Part shown: one piece after another, positions 1-11,362 of the stretch | Layout: every line of letters starts with the position of its first letter | Numbering within the stretch: position 1 is the first letter of the stretch | Source of the DNA: Spirometra erinaceieuropaei | Lineage: Eukaryota > Platyhelminthes > Cestoda > Diphyllobothriidea > Diphyllobothriidae | Length of the DNA stretch: 64,000 nucleotides | Direction: 5' to 3' | Assembly: GCA_902702965.1 (NCBI GenBank) | Contig: CACRXP010000001.1 | Span: 4,576,743 to 4,640,742 of the forward strand | Notes under the pieces: model-generated | Databases searched by the model: none | What the model was told of the DNA's origin: nothing | The model's input: only the letters and a program-made list of their open reading frames with translations | Made by a program: the position numbers and the translations under genes

Positions 1-414
1 CTTGTGGGATGACACAGCCCGCACCATCATTGGGCATAATTATTCCCTGCGAGACTATTTGTTTTTTGTTGGTGCTTTCTTTGCCAAAGGGCATTATGCC
101 TGTCTGTACGCGAAAGGGAATGCAGAAATAATTGCGTTTCCCTCCCTTTCGCTGAAATGGTCCTCTACAGCAGATTTGCGCGAGCCTCGTGTAGATTAAT
201 CGGTGATGGTGCCGTATGTGGCCCCACATAGTCGTTGTACATAAAACATGCCAGCCCATTTTATGAAGTTATCCTTTGTTGCGTTTTGCCAGTATCAGAT
301 TGCGAAAGGCCTTATACTGTAACGGGAGCATAACAATATTAACGCTAAAACTTTCCCATTCCTTGAGCACTAGAATTATCCTTCTAATAAAACTAAAGCC
401 AATGCTTGTCTAAC
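1..414. other. Intergenic, no supported feature
   Basis: A short open frame touches the left edge (2-199, +) but shows no recognisable domain and could be the end of something outside the window. No repeat family seen elsewhere in the window matches this stretch by eye. Confidence 0.4.
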
Positions 415-690
415 CTCAATGGTTGCGGTAATGGGTTAAGGTCAAGATGAAGATCAGGATTAAGGTTAGGGTTGAAATTGTGGTAAAGAAGTTACGTTGA
501 GGTTTGAGGGCTAAAGCAAGGGGTCAGTTTGGGGTTAGAGTTATGGTAAGGCCTATGGGTTAGTATTGGGTTTTGGGTTATTTATGTGCTAGGCTTTGTG
601 CTAGGGTTATGTTAAGGTTTACAGTTAATGTTTGACGATTATAGTAAGGGTCAAATTTAGAGTGACTGTTAAATGTTTAAGCCTAATGTT
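415..690 (+). repeat. Degenerate telomere-like TTAGGG repeat
   Basis: The stretch is dominated by imperfect GGTTAGGGTT-like units spaced by variants such as GGGTTAGTATTGGGTT and GCTAGGGTTATG. The units have drifted, so this is an interstitial array, not a live telomere. Flatworm telomeres use TTAGGG. The strand is the G-rich one, opposite to the arrays at 11199-11337 and 55146-55260. No bounding inverted repeats were found here. Confidence 0.7.
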
Positions 691-999
691 TGGGGTTACC
701 TGCGGCTTTGTTTATTGGTTTATGTTTGGAACCACATACTATGGCGTTCCCGACTTATTCCACAGAGTTGGAGCGAGGTTACACTTCACTGAGATTGCCG
801 TCTCATGAAGACGTTCAAGATTCCGGACTATGGCTCATGCATGTAGCCAAATAATGACTGGCGGCCAACAATGAAGAAGCCTCACCAGCAAAAAACTGAT
901 AAGTCGCATGACTCATCATGGCTTTTTTGCTGCCATCCTAACGCAACTGCTCTCGCACTCTGAGTTTGATCCGATTTCGGTTACTATATAATTTAATTG

Positions 1000-3900
1000 G
1001 TTTTACTAGGTAAGTTACTGAGTCTAGCTCTCTCGTTTGCGATGGTGAGTGCACAATGGCGTCTGAGAGTGCGCTCATGTATCCACCCGCACTACATTAC
1101 AATACTTTTCATTCTGCATTCAGGATTGATCAGTTCACACTTCTCTCATATCTCAAAGGGGATAGAGACTACGTCAAAGGATGAGATGATACCTGCCAAT
1201 AAGCGTTTTCGATGAATAACTGCCAGAGTCGTCCTAGGACTGGATCTCCAAGCTAAACCCCTACTGGCCGCTTTCGTTTCGCAATACCGGTTCATCGGTC
1301 ACCCCAGTCTGAAGGAACTTTTCCTAATTCCTATCGCGGCGTACGAACAATTAGCCCGATCGCTGAAGCATTTAACTTAACCATCCGGTGCTGTAATGGT
1401 GGAGACAGATCAGCCAACTTGATTGCACAAAAGACTTTTATTTTTCATATTGCTCTCAGCCTTACGGAACGGCATAATCTGCTTCCGCTTTGGACACGGT
1501 CTCTCATTGTGACTCGAGTTAATTTTTGCTGACACTTTTTTTCCAAATGGGGTTATGTCTATGTGGTTACATCGGGAATGAGAAAGCAATCGCGTCCTAT
1601 TTTTATATCGATTACCTCTCACTACATACCGACACGAAACTCGTAAATTAATCTCCCATAATAGAGCGCTGTGTGGAGGTTTTACTCCATGAAAATCTGC
1701 CGCTGCGGAGGAGTGAAGGGTTATGTATGACACTTTAGAGCGGACGACTAAATCTACCCGCTATTGAGCGAACACCAGTCAATGCAGGCGTTTCTCCTGT
1801 CATTTAGCAGGCGTCGTACTATTATTTTAGAGATATCTAATGATGGGCTCGAGTACTAGGAAGAAAACTAAAATCCGTCTGCCATAAAAGCAGTAATGGC
1901 TTGCATATGACCAGCCCTGACGGGGAAGAAGTGGTCCTATCTGCTGAAAAAGGAATTTTCGTCACCTAGTGCATCGGACTCAACCCCCCAGAAGCAGTGA
2001 CGGATGAAGTTAATGAGGCCCAGATGATACAGCATTATAGGATGCAGTTGCTATGTAAAGACGTGCTGACCAGGAAATGAGTTCTGTACAAGTAGTCATG
2101 CTTGACATGGTGATGAAATGGACGCTCTGTTCCCAGTTGTTAAAGATAAAAACTTTGTCCCAAGTGCTGTTAATTATGTTGGTATCTGCTACTCCGTTTT
2201 GGTCGCCCCTATAAACAGTGCGAGCACTATTCAACGACGCGCGCCTGTAAAGTTAGTTGTTCTGCCGTAGGCAACGAGATTGAATACATACCTTCCTGGC
2301 CGGTGTAATAAAAAGGTTTAATACCTGTTATGTCATTATGGGGGATAGTTACACAGTTTTATACTACCTGTTGGCAGCTTATAATATTACGCGGTTACTC
2401 CGCAGCAGCTGGTGGATTTCAGCTCAAACATTCATAGCAACTCTCGAATCGAGCCCGAGGAGGTCTGTTCCATAGGATTTATTCCAAGTTCGGGCATCAA
2501 TTTACTCGGAAATTAAGCAAAGCAAGGCGGTCTTTGCCTGCATTGACGTCTCTCAGCGCTTCTGGACTTCATCAAAATCATTTAAAATTGTATATCCCCT
2601 GCGGAAAAGAAATTGGCACAAAGTCTTTCCAAAGTACTTACTGGGATCTGAATGCGTCTCTTTGGGGGGCACATGCTTCAGGCGATGCAAACTGCGTAGA
2701 CTCATAACATTCTCAAGGACGCTGTAGTCAACAGTTTTAACTAAATAGCATGCATAGTGCAAGCTTCACTCATAAAAGTTAGCGGACAGTCTTACGTGGT
2801 GACAGCCTACAACTCTGATATATGTACGTGGACACATGACCACAGGGGTGCGCCAAGTGTCAATTAACACAGACCGGCAGAGTTGCGTAGAAATTGCAGA
2901 GAAACACCATAGAACATTTTCAACAAAACTACCCAGACGCAATCGAACGAGGCTTGAGCTGGTGGAGGTCTGCTTGTTACAATCAAGAAATGGCCATAAA
3001 CTAGCCGTTCGGTCCTGCAACAGAAGAAGCCCAAGTTGGATAGACTTGTGGGGAATTTTGGTTGCAAACATTTAGATTTTTGCTACAAGGATACATAGTG
3101 TCGTTTCAGTATAAATATTGGTGGCAGTAAGGGCCATAGTGTCAGGGTAGGCGATCGGATTGTGCAAATATGGGAGGCAATTTCCTGGGGAAGTGCATCT
3201 GTAATCTTGAAACTATGATGACTGCAAATAAACGTGGGCATTCACTGGGGTAGGCGGTACATTTGTCATGGCACAGTGCATTCTCTATCAGCACTCGTTG
3301 CGTCGGGCATGTGTTGATCGCTTATCTCAGTTTGAGTCATTTTTGATACATCCTCAGCTAGCTTGGAGATGAGTCGCTTCCAGACTCGCATGCATGGCGC
3401 CCTCAGCGCTGGAATGTAGACAGCGATGATGACTGGGAAGAGGAGCAATTGATGGTAAAGAAGCAGAGTGCCAACCCTATCCGACACACTATTGATTACC
3501 AACGTGCACAACCCTATTGCACAGCTAAACTGATACGTCGTGTTGTAGAGGCTGAATGCTAGAAAGTTAAGTGATAGGGGTACAGTGCACATGGATGCTG
3601 TCATCCAACCACGCGGTCGAAGTAGTTCCACCATCTGCTCCGCTGAAGTCCCAGGAAGAACCAGACCATTCCAGGTGTCCAAAAGTTCCCCTGCTGGTGT
3701 GTTTCGCACCCACTGGACAATCTTGTAACAGGAGATGCCCAAGATAATGGGACTGATGACTACGGCCAGACCGAAGCGTACAAATGTCCCCATGTAAGCA
3801 GCGACGAGGGCCCAGTAGGCAATGTCCTTTTCAAGGCACATGCAATACATGCCATTCCATCCCACCACAAATGCCTGGCACAGAATACTGAGGACACTAC

Positions 3901-5040
3901 TGAGACCTAAAATCAGTAAATAAGTGAGATCGGAGAAAAGAGAAGGGGAGAAGGAGTACTGGTATCCGTGGGTAATCTGAATTGCCCTGTTTCCCACCAA
4001 GAAGTTCAGGATCAGAGCGCTAAATATGTAGGAGACGTCGAAGATATAGCGGCTACTCCAGAGATGGCACACAATCCGACCAAAGATAGGGCTCTGTGGC
4101 AAGAATTCGTAGGGGATGACGTGATTGAGGAAACCGATGGAACTACAGATCACAGTAGATGCAGACAGAGCTCGCATTTGAATCAAATAACTCCTTGTTC
4201 TGCCTGTTAAAAAACAGAGCGTTATCAGTATGCCGAGATTCAGGACCAGACTTGCAGAACTCACGACGGCGGTGAAGACGAAGATGGCGTCTCTCGGTGG
4301 GAAACTAGTAGGGCATATCCAGTAGGCGACGTCCATTTTATGTCCGAGGTGTCAGTGCGTCACTGATATACTGATGCACGTATGTGCTAAACTAATAATT
4401 TTGTAAATTATGACTGTGATGACTTGAAGGACAGTGCGTCGGAAATGTGGTCTGTTGGTTAGCACCCAGTATTTGCCAAGTATTCGCTCTGCAATCATTT
4501 ACTCCCTGCTGAATAAGGATAAGATATCAGTGCGAATTATTGCGCGGCGACTTGCATTTATACAAGGGTGGAGCGTTGCTATTGGTCGGGTGATTCCTAT
4601 GCCACCATTGCTTGTTTGCAAGGCATCCTTTATTTAGCTTCTATCATGTCACCTTCCATTTTTCGCTTTAGGCGTGTGTGAGCTGCGCATGTCTATTTAT
4701 TTTTGACTCCCGATACTCCCCCCCGACCCTGAGCAACCCTCATAGGCGGTTTACATCCATTTCCTGCCTCTGCACTCATCCCTGAATTTGCAAGCTCTGG
4801 GGCAACAAACTACGAAGTAGACGCCTGTTCCACTTTCTTCCTTAAAGTTGGAGAGGATGGTGTTCTTTAGCTGCAGCCGACGATTGCAGCTGTGGCCACC
4901 TGTCAAAAGTGTCTGCCTAACCGCAATACCAGACAAAAGCGGTGGGCTCATGGTTCAGGATGGTTCATTAAAATGCGTTAGCTGACCTGTGCTACGTCTT
5001 CGCTTGCGGGTAGCCGTTTCCGTATGCACCCGTTGTACAT
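1000..5040. repeat. Segmental duplication, copy A (receptor block)
   Basis: Stretches around 1040-1250, 2040-2110, 2215-2330, 2650-2870, 3250-4640 and 4640-5000 match 26830-27130, 31330-31400, 31965-32080, 32130-32340, 32690-34080 and 34080-34440 in the same order and orientation. The match is closest over the receptor gene and looser, with many indels, outside it. Copy A is the compact version; copy B carries several kilobases of inserted retroelements. The block 1250-2030 has no clear partner and no gene. Confidence 0.7.
3266..4336 (-). CDS. Rhodopsin-like seven-transmembrane receptor (receptor 1)
   Basis: A 356-codon intronless frame encoding a G-protein-coupled-receptor-like membrane protein. 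Hydrophobic helices lie near residues 17-44, 49-72, 87-113, 135-158, 176-205, 245-266 and 287-312. Family hallmarks are modified: Cys90 sits at the top of helix 3, the DRY position reads G-N-R (R117), Cys165 and Cys167 in loop 2 can pair with Cys90, and helix 7 ends PVIIAVYIPALR in place of NPxxY. Helix 5 runs into CYKIVQWVRNTP, a signature shared by all three copies. The start ATG is preceded by AAA and is the same residue at which the other copies begin. Ligand and G protein cannot be read. It may belong to a platyhelminth-specific orphan rhodopsin family; that is inference. Codon-for-codon colinearity with receptor 2 argues it is functional. Confidence 0.88.
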   Translation of the reverse strand: MDVAYWICPTSFPPRDAIFVFTAVVSSASLVLNLGILITLCFLTGRTRSYLIQMRALSASTVICSSIGFLNHVIPYEFLPQSPIFGRIVCHLWSSRYIFDVSYIFSALILNFLVGNRAIQITHGYQYSFSPSLFSDLTYLLILGLSSVLSILCQAFVVGWNGMYCMCLEKDIAYWALVAAYMGTFVRFGLAVVISPIILGISCYKIVQWVRNTPAGELLDTWNGLVLPGTSAEQMVELLRPRGWMTASMCTVPLSLNFLAFSLYNTTYQFSCAIGLCTLVINSVSDRVGTLLLYHQLLLFPVIIAVYIPALRAPCMRVWKRLISKLAEDVSKMTQTEISDQHMPDATSADRECTVP

Positions 5041-5540
5041 GTTGAACGATAACGCCTCTGCGCAGTGAAAAATACTCAGTTGTAGCCATTTTGAATGGTC
5101 CGTGAGCCAATTAGTTCCCCTCAACGACAATGGCACATCTCATAAATGAGGCTCACAGGCACTGGGTGAACTCAAGTTTAAAAAGACTTCACATACACAT
5201 CGGCGATGAAGGCGTGTTCCACCTTCAGAAGGCGAATGCTCGTCGAAAACACAACCAAGTAAAATTTCAGGGAAGAGACCCTAGTGCGGGCGGGATGATA
5301 TTTTTCTACGATACACGCATCGCCTAACACCTGCGAGCTATACAGACGCATAGTCAACTAGTCATGAATTTTGACGCTTGATCCATCCATTTTTTGCGTC
5401 CACGTATATAGGAGCTGTGAGATGTTACAACATAAGATATTCATTAACATGAACATGCAAAAACTGCAATACATTGAAAGGATCGTTTACAGTGAACGCT
5501 AAGATTCCACAAAGTATGCATTGTCTTACGTCTGTCAGAC
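5041..5540. other. Intergenic, no supported feature
   Basis: Only short frames occur. Nothing here matches the repeat families recognised elsewhere in the window. Confidence 0.4.
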
Positions 5541-5830
5541 CACTGAGAACGACGACTTCATCCGTGTGCTCCTACAGTGGGATGAATTCATGGATAGTGA
5601 CTTGCGCGTGCATTGCATTACATCAATGACAGACCTACACTGCATCTGCCGCACTCTTTCTTCCCTTCCCCCTCCCCCCTCTCGGTTTGGTGGAAAGGCT
5701 AAGTCAGAACGGCCGGAAGCAGGATCGGGCGTGGTGGCTGACAGAGATAAGTTGCCTGTCCATGCACGCCACACACGCCTGGTCCACGAAGGATGGACCA
5801 GGATTTCATAGAGGTAATAAGTGGTCGGCT
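5540..5830 (-). repeat. Dispersed repeat R1, inverted copy
   Basis: Read on the minus strand, this has a purine-rich run followed by AGAGTGCGGCAGATGCAGTG, which matches 31800-31850 and 43530-43570. It is a noncoding repeat family with copies at 31480-31960, 43330-43690 and probably 25720-25870. Short open frames inside it are not conserved between copies. Confidence 0.5.
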
Positions 5831-5970
5831 TAAATCCCAAATGAGTGAGTATGAGGTAGGTAACGTAAATAAAATCACGGTCGAAACAGCCGAATCAAAA
5901 ACAACACCGTCCCATCCCGCAGGCTGGTAGGGTTGGTCAACTCACTCTGGCGGCTTAAAATATTCGTTCC

Positions 5971-6321
5971 TTCATAGGCAATCCTAGGAGCAACCGACCG
6001 GAACGGAGGGTGGCGCTAGTGGCTCGGGAACTGGCTCGTTACAAGATGGGCATCGCTGCACTCAGCGAGACCCGCTTCTCAGAACAAGGCCAACTGGAGG
6101 AGGTTAGTACCGGCTACACCTTCTTCTGGAGTCGTCGGCCCAGGGCAGAGCGACGAGACGCGTGTGTCGCCTTCGCCATCCGGAATGACATCGTGGGACG
6201 ACTGCCCCATCTGCTGCTGGGCAGCAACGCTCGCCTGATGAGCCCCCATCCGTCTCTCGGGGGAGGCAAATACGCCACTTTCATCAGCATCTACGCTCCC
6301 CGATGACCAGTCCCGACGCTG
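5971..6321 (+). mobile_element. LINE 5' part: apurinic-type endonuclease N-terminus
   Basis: One frame from about 5977 to 6300 encodes the start of the endonuclease domain of an RTE/CR1-like non-LTR retrotransposon, including ALSETRF with the catalytic Glu and a GYTFFWS stretch, followed by FAIRND. A one-base loss near 6300 shifts the frame just before a segment reading MTSPDA. The LINE is cut at about 6321 by the minus-strand Gypsy; the rest of the endonuclease and the linker are absent. The same LINE resumes near 9966, so this is its upstream half. The class is known from family resemblance; the exact clade is inference. Confidence 0.75.
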
Positions 6322-9300
6322 TCTGTCTGGCTAGTCCGTGCTTTATTGTCTGGACTGCACGCTCTGCGAGGCCATTTGAAGCAGCGTGGTACGGGGCAGT
6401 AGTTAAATGTCTAATTCCATTTTTCTCCATGAAATCTTTAAATTCTGCACTAGTAAAGGCCGGGCCATTGTCTGAAACGACCATTTCAGGTATCCCAAAA
6501 GTAGAAAAGACGGTTCGCAACTTGTTGATTGTAGTCAGTGAGGAACAAGAATTTCCTGTCGGAATCGCATCAATCCATTTAGTGTGGGCGTCAACTATCA
6601 CCAAAACCATATGGCCTTGGAATGGCCCAAAATAATCGACGTGTACCCTCTTCCACGGCGAGTCGGGCCAGGCCCAAGGCTTCAGAGGAACCTTCGGTAA
6701 GGTCTTCTGTGTTATTTGGCACACGTGACATGCTTTCACCACGTTTTCTATATCTGCGTCAATTTTGGGCCACCAAACATAGCTGCGGGCGAGAGCTTTC
6801 ATTCTAACTGTACCAGGATGAGCATTATGCAGATCTCTGAGGATGGCCCGTCGGCCTTGTGGTGGCACAACTACACGATTGCCCCATAGTATGCATCCGT
6901 CTTGTAGACTTAACTCGTTCTGACGGCTGAAGAATGGTTGAAAATCAGAGGAGGTAGGGGACGGCCAGCCAGATTGTAAGGCTCTTTTTACCCGACTTAG
7001 GAGAGGGTGTCTCGATGTCCACTGTCGAATTTGTTGACAGGTTACAGGCGCGTTGACTAGATTCTGCAAAAGATTCACGGTCTCAAAAACAGGTGCCCCG
7101 TTAATGCCATCGTCAACGATAGGCAGCCTACTCAAGGCGCCAGTCACTACGTTTGCACTGCCTGTAATGTACTTCATTGTATACGTGTAAGCAGACAAAG
7201 TGAGTGCCCATCGTTGCATTCTCGGCGAGGACATCTGTTGTATCCCTCGTTTTTCTCCCAGCAAACCTAAGAGGGGTTTGTGATCAGTGTGAATTTCAAA
7301 GTGTCGGCCAAAAAGATACAGGTGGAATCGATGTAGGCCAAACATTATTGCTAAGGCCTCTTTGTCTGGTTGCGAGTAGTTGGTTTCCGCCTGTGACATG
7401 GTTCTTGATGCAAAAGCAATCGGCATCTCCGAACCCGAAGGCATTCGATGCATGAGAACCGCACCTACGCCGTACGGAGACGCATCACATTTCAGTATGA
7501 TAGGCTTTTCGGGGTCATAGTGAACTAGGACAGATGAGGGGGTAAGAGCCGTCTTTGCCTGTTCGAAAGCACTTTGTTCGACCTCCGACCAGTGCCAGCC
7601 ACAATTCTTTTCAAGTAGTCGATAAAGAGGCTTGAGAATTGTAGCCGATTGATTCATAAAGCGACTAAAGTGGGTGACCAACCCCAGGAACGAACGCAAT
7701 TGACTAGTATTGTTGGGGCGCGGCGCCGTCTTCAAGGCTTTGAGCTTATGTTCGAGTGGATGGAGGCCAGTTTTATCCACCCTGAAGCCCAGGTATTCTA
7801 CCCAGTCGGCAAGGAAAGTGCACTTATCTTTCCTGAGTTTAAAACCGGCGTCCTCTAAACGTCCTAACACGATGTTTAGAGTCTCTAGATGACTATGTTC
7901 AGATGGGCCGGTAACTAATATATCGTCAAGATATGCGCAAACGTGAGGTATATCCTTCACGAGATTATCTATCAAGCATTGAAATAAACCGGGAGCCGAA
8001 CTTACTCCAAATGATAGTCTTTTATATCGAAATAAGCCCCGATGCGTATTGATGGTGGTGACGTCTCGGGGTTTAGTATCTAGAACGACTTGGTTGTAGG
8101 CATGCTTTAGGTCCAAAGTTGTAAATTGATGACCACCTGAAAGAGATGCGTACAGATCCTCGATGCGCGGGAGAGGATAAGGGTTCAGTTTAGTTGCTGA
8201 GTTGATTGTCAGCTTGTAGTCGCCACAGATACGCACAGAACCATCGGTTTTAAGAACAGGAACTATTGGAGCTGCACATTCCGAATATTGCACGGGCTCA
8301 ATAATATCCGCTTTCTGTAGGCGATCCAGCTCTTCTTCGACCTTCGGTGCGAGTGCATAGGGGGCTGTACGAGCTTGTAAGAACCGGGGCCGGAAATCTG
8401 ACTGAAACTGAAACTTAACAGGTGGACCGCGGTAGTCGGTAGCTGAATCGTCACGAAATAGATCCTTATGATTTACCAAAATTGAATCTAAAGCCGGATT
8501 TACACCAATCCGATGTACATTGGATAGCACAGAAGGCACACATCTAATCCAATTTCGTCCAAGGAGATTCGGTTGCTGGCTTCCTCTCACCACATGAACC
8601 GGCAAGTAATGAAGTTCTCCATCATGTTCGACTTCGGCTGTAAAGACCCCTCGAACGTCTACGTTCTGTCCAGTGTAACTACGGAATGTTGAGCTAGCCG
8701 GTAGGGGGGAGGGTACTTTCTGAAGAGAGGCCTCATTGATGAGAGTAACAGCTGAGCCAGTGTCGATTTCAAACTTCACGGGATGGTGATCAACCGGAAG
8801 CGTGATGGTGTAGGGGGATTGGAGAGTAGCGTTGGCCGGAAACATTCGGAGTATCGCCTCACCATCTCCAGCTGGACTAGGGTAGGTCGCATGCGTGTTA
8901 CTATTCGAACGTCTTTTGGAGAAACACACTCGTTCGATGTGGCCGACTTTCTTGCAAAACTGGCATACCGTCTTCTGGTGTCTACAGTCTGACCACCGGA
9001 TATGATGCTGGCCACAACGGTAGCATGATGGTAGTTGTTTTGAGGGAGCTGAGGGTCGCTGTCTAGGTGAAGACACAGCAGTGTTGACCAGGGAGACAGC
9101 CATTTCCGATTCCAAGGATGCTATCACCCCATCGTTTGACTGATTCAGCTGCCGAAGGTTTTGCCGCACGCGCTCCTGATGACTGGCAATATCACAGGCT
9201 TTATCCCATGACAAATCCTTCTTCTCTGATAAGAGATTTTCCCGAGCTTTTTCATCGCGTAGACCGACGATCAACTGCTGAACGAGCATTGCGTGCTCGA

Positions 9301-9712
9301 AGTTGTCTGCCTTGATCTCTTTATACCCACAGTCCTGAATGGCCAGAGTCAGATTAGTAATAAAATCACTGACACATTGATTGGATTCTTGACGCATTTG
9401 ACAAAACCGATAGCGACTCAGAAAGACGTTGTCTTTTCCTCCCCACGCTGACTCGAGTTTTGAGAAGGCTGTTTGGAGATCTATAGCCTTTTGTAGATTG
9501 AGGGCATCGAAATATCGTTGTCCCAACTCTCCGAGATTCGTCCGGAGGAGTTTCAACTTAGATGGGACGTCTAGTACAATCGTGGGTGACAAAATCGGGA
9601 GTAGTTCGATATAATCCTCAAATGTCTTCCTCCATTGCAACCACGAGTCATTTGAGGGCTTCGGGGTGTTCTTTGGCCAAAAAGGTAGCGGTGTAGGCAG
9701 CAATGAAGACAT
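6284..9712 (-). CDS. Ty3/Gypsy gag-pol polyprotein, open frame, 3'-truncated
   Basis: A single open frame of 1142 codons encodes Gag and Pol of an LTR retrotransposon without any frameshift. Domains in order: Gag about 1-215; zinc knuckles about 230-263, the second canonical CX2CX4HX4C (C250, C253, H258, C263), the first irregular; aspartic protease with DTG at 317-319; reverse transcriptase with YLDD at 594-597; RNase H about 738-865; integrase with HHCC (H962, H965 or nearby, C995, C998) and a full DDE triad D1026, D1081, E1117 with 35 residues between the last two. The reading frame then crosses at about 6321 into LINE sequence, so the last dozen residues are foreign. The integrase C-terminus and 3' LTR are missing. 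The open frame implies a young insertion that then lost its 3' end, or one that inserted with a deletion. Confidence 0.92.
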   Translation of the reverse strand: MSSLLPTPLPFWPKNTPKPSNDSWLQWRKTFEDYIELLPILSPTIVLDVPSKLKLLRTNLGELGQRYFDALNLQKAIDLQTAFSKLESAWGGKDNVFLSRYRFCQMRQESNQCVSDFITNLTLAIQDCGYKEIKADNFEHAMLVQQLIVGLRDEKARENLLSEKKDLSWDKACDIASHQERVRQNLRQLNQSNDGVIASLESEMAVSLVNTAVSSPRQRPSAPSKQLPSCYRCGQHHIRWSDCRHQKTVCQFCKKVGHIERVCFSKRRSNSNTHATYPSPAGDGEAILRMFPANATLQSPYTITLPVDHHPVKFEIDTGSAVTLINEASLQKVPSPLPASSTFRSYTGQNVDVRGVFTAEVEHDGELHYLPVHVVRGSQQPNLLGRNWIRCVPSVLSNVHRIGVNPALDSILVNHKDLFRDDSATDYRGPPVKFQFQSDFRPRFLQARTAPYALAPKVEEELDRLQKADIIEPVQYSECAAPIVPVLKTDGSVRICGDYKLTINSATKLNPYPLPRIEDLYASLSGGHQFTTLDLKHAYNQVVLDTKPRDVTTINTHRGLFRYKRLSFGVSSAPGLFQCLIDNLVKDIPHVCAYLDDILVTGPSEHSHLETLNIVLGRLEDAGFKLRKDKCTFLADWVEYLGFRVDKTGLHPLEHKLKALKTAPRPNNTSQLRSFLGLVTHFSRFMNQSATILKPLYRLLEKNCGWHWSEVEQSAFEQAKTALTPSSVLVHYDPEKPIILKCDASPYGVGAVLMHRMPSGSEMPIAFASRTMSQAETNYSQPDKEALAIMFGLHRFHLYLFGRHFEIHTDHKPLLGLLGEKRGIQQMSSPRMQRWALTLSAYTYTMKYITGSANVVTGALSRLPIVDDGINGAPVFETVNLLQNLVNAPVTCQQIRQWTSRHPLLSRVKRALQSGWPSPTSSDFQPFFSRQNELSLQDGCILWGNRVVVPPQGRRAILRDLHNAHPGTVRMKALARSYVWWPKIDADIENVVKACHVCQITQKTLPKVPLKPWAWPDSPWKRVHVDYFGPFQGHMVLVIVDAHTKWIDAIPTGNSCSSLTTINKLRTVFSTFGIPEMVVSDNGPAFTSAEFKDFMEKNGIRHLTTAPYHAASNGLAERAVQTIKHGLARQTASGLVIGERRC

Positions 9713-9735
9713 GTTCGTTAGGCTGCGTCGCCAAT
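9713..9735 (-). other. Putative primer-binding region of Gypsy 1
   Basis: On the minus strand the sequence just upstream of the gag ATG reads TTGGCGACGCAGCC directly after ...ATAACA. A TGGCGA-type motif right after an LTR end is the usual place and shape of a tRNA primer-binding site. The matching tRNA was not identified. Confidence 0.4.
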
Positions 9736-9952
9736 GTTATGTATGCAAAACAGAAGGCTAATTGGAAATAGGACGTGAACTGAGTACGATAGACAGCACA
9801 AGTGAGGAGGCTTGTGGAAACGGCCGGGTATATGGCAAGGGGAACTGTCATAGGCTGATGGGTGGCCAATCAGCACAAAGACGGTGTGAACAGGGGGCCA
9901 TGACCTTGATCGTTCGCTTGTCAGGCGTTTGTGGCATGATGTCCTGACGGCC
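9736..9952 (-). repeat. Putative 5' LTR of Gypsy 1
   Basis: This stretch separates the gag leader from the resumed LINE. On the minus strand it begins near TGTCAGGACATC or slightly later and ends at CATAACA. It is noncoding in the element's sense. No second LTR exists in the window to prove the borders because the 3' end is truncated. The outer border could be anywhere between about 9945 and 9970. Confidence 0.45.
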
Positions 9953-11151
9953 CGGGCAGGATACGCTGCAGAGACCAACGTCAACCTCGGCCTCCCGCCC
10001 TCTCTCCGCGAAATCAAGGCTGTGCAACAGCTCTCCAGCGGGAAAGCGTCCGGATCGGACGCGATCCCTGCTTCGATCAGCAAGCATGGCGGCCCCCAAC
10101 TTGTGGATCATCTGACGGCGCTCTTCCAGGAGATGTGACGTCAAGGAGAAGTCCCGCAGTATTTCAAGGACACCATAATCGTCCATCTCTATAATCGGAA
10201 AGGTAACCGTCAGCTCTAAGACAACCATGGAGGCATCTTCTTGCTGAACGTCGCCGAAAAAATCTTCGTCCGTACTCTTCTTAACCGCCTCAACCACCAT
10301 CTGGAACAAGATCTCCTGTCGGAAAGCCAATGCGGCTTCCGCCGTCGTCGTGTGACCACTGGCATGATCTTCGCCGGCCGCCAACTTCAGGAAAAGTGCC
10401 AGGAGATGCGGACCCACCTCTACTCTACCTTCGTGGATCTGAAGAAAGCCTTTGACAAGGTGAATCGCGAAGAACTGTAGAAAATCATACAGAAATTCGG
10501 CTGTCTCGAGCGATTCACTCAGACGGTAATTCAGCTCCACGATGGCAGAAAATGGAATTGTCGCAGAGGCATTCGCAGTGACCAACGGAGTGAAGCAGGG
10601 CTGCATCCTCATGCCTACCCTATTTAGTCTCATGTTCTCTGATATGCTGATGGACGCCTACCGTGGCGAACGTCCCGGAATCCGCATCGCCGACAGGACG
10701 GACGGCCAACTCCTCAATCAGTGACGGATGCACTTCCAGTCGCGTGTATCCATAACCACCGTCCACGAACTTAGGTCTGCCGATGACCGCGTCCTCAGTG
10801 CGGCTACTGAAGGAGACATGCAAAAGAGCATGGATCTCTTCTCCGCCGCCTGCGAGAACTTTGGCTTGATCATAAGCTCGAAGAAGATGGTGTTCATGCA
10901 TTAACTGCCACCCTATGCTGACTATACCGCGCCCAAATCAACGTGAACGGCGCCCAACTTCATTTCGTAGACAACTTCACGTATGTGGACAGCACCTGCT
11001 TCTGCAACAAAAAGATCGACGATGAAGTGGCCCGTCGGATTTCTAAGGTTTGTCAAGCATCGGTCGTCTTCAAAGCACAGTTTGGAATCGTCACGTTCTT
11101 TAAATCAGCACGAAAATGAAGTTGTGCAAGGCCGTAATCCTACCGACTTTG

Positions 11152-11362
11152 GGTCAGATCTTATTTCGTAACTGTACCGACAGTAGACAAGTCGCATCCC
11201 AACGCCTAACCTCGGCCCCTAATCTTAACCCCTGACTCCTAACCCCAACCCGTAACCCTTAACCCCAATCCCTAACACCTGACTGTAACCCCTAACCTGA
11301 ACCCCTAACGATAACTCCTAACCCTAGCCCCTAACAGGTACGGCTGCGAAATAAGATCTTGC
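11152..11362. mobile_element. Small terminal-inverted-repeat element filled with CCCTAA-like sequence
   Basis: The left end reads GGTCAGATCTTATTTCG and the right end reads CGAAATAAGATCTTGC, an inverted repeat extending some 26 bp to GTACC/GGTAC. Both ends are flanked by CCGACTTTG (11143-11151 and 11363-11371). Removing the element and one copy restores the LINE reading through the junction as LPTLLYG, which shows it is an insertion. The duplication can be counted as 6 to 9 bp depending on where the termini are set. The interior is nearly all degenerate telomere-like repeat. No protein is encoded, so it is non-autonomous; the transposase class is unknown. Confidence 0.8.
11199..11337 (-). repeat. 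Degenerate telomere-like CCCTAA repeat
   Basis: Units such as CCCCTAATCTTAA, CCTAACCCCAA and CCCTAACCTGAA run through this stretch. It is the interior of the inverted-repeat element at 11152-11362, so here the telomere-like sequence travelled as transposon cargo. Confidence 0.8.

Noticed and set aside
9848..10633. 261-codon open frame on the minus strand
   Set aside because: It is antisense to the LINE RT, whose motifs are read on the plus strand; no domain of its own.
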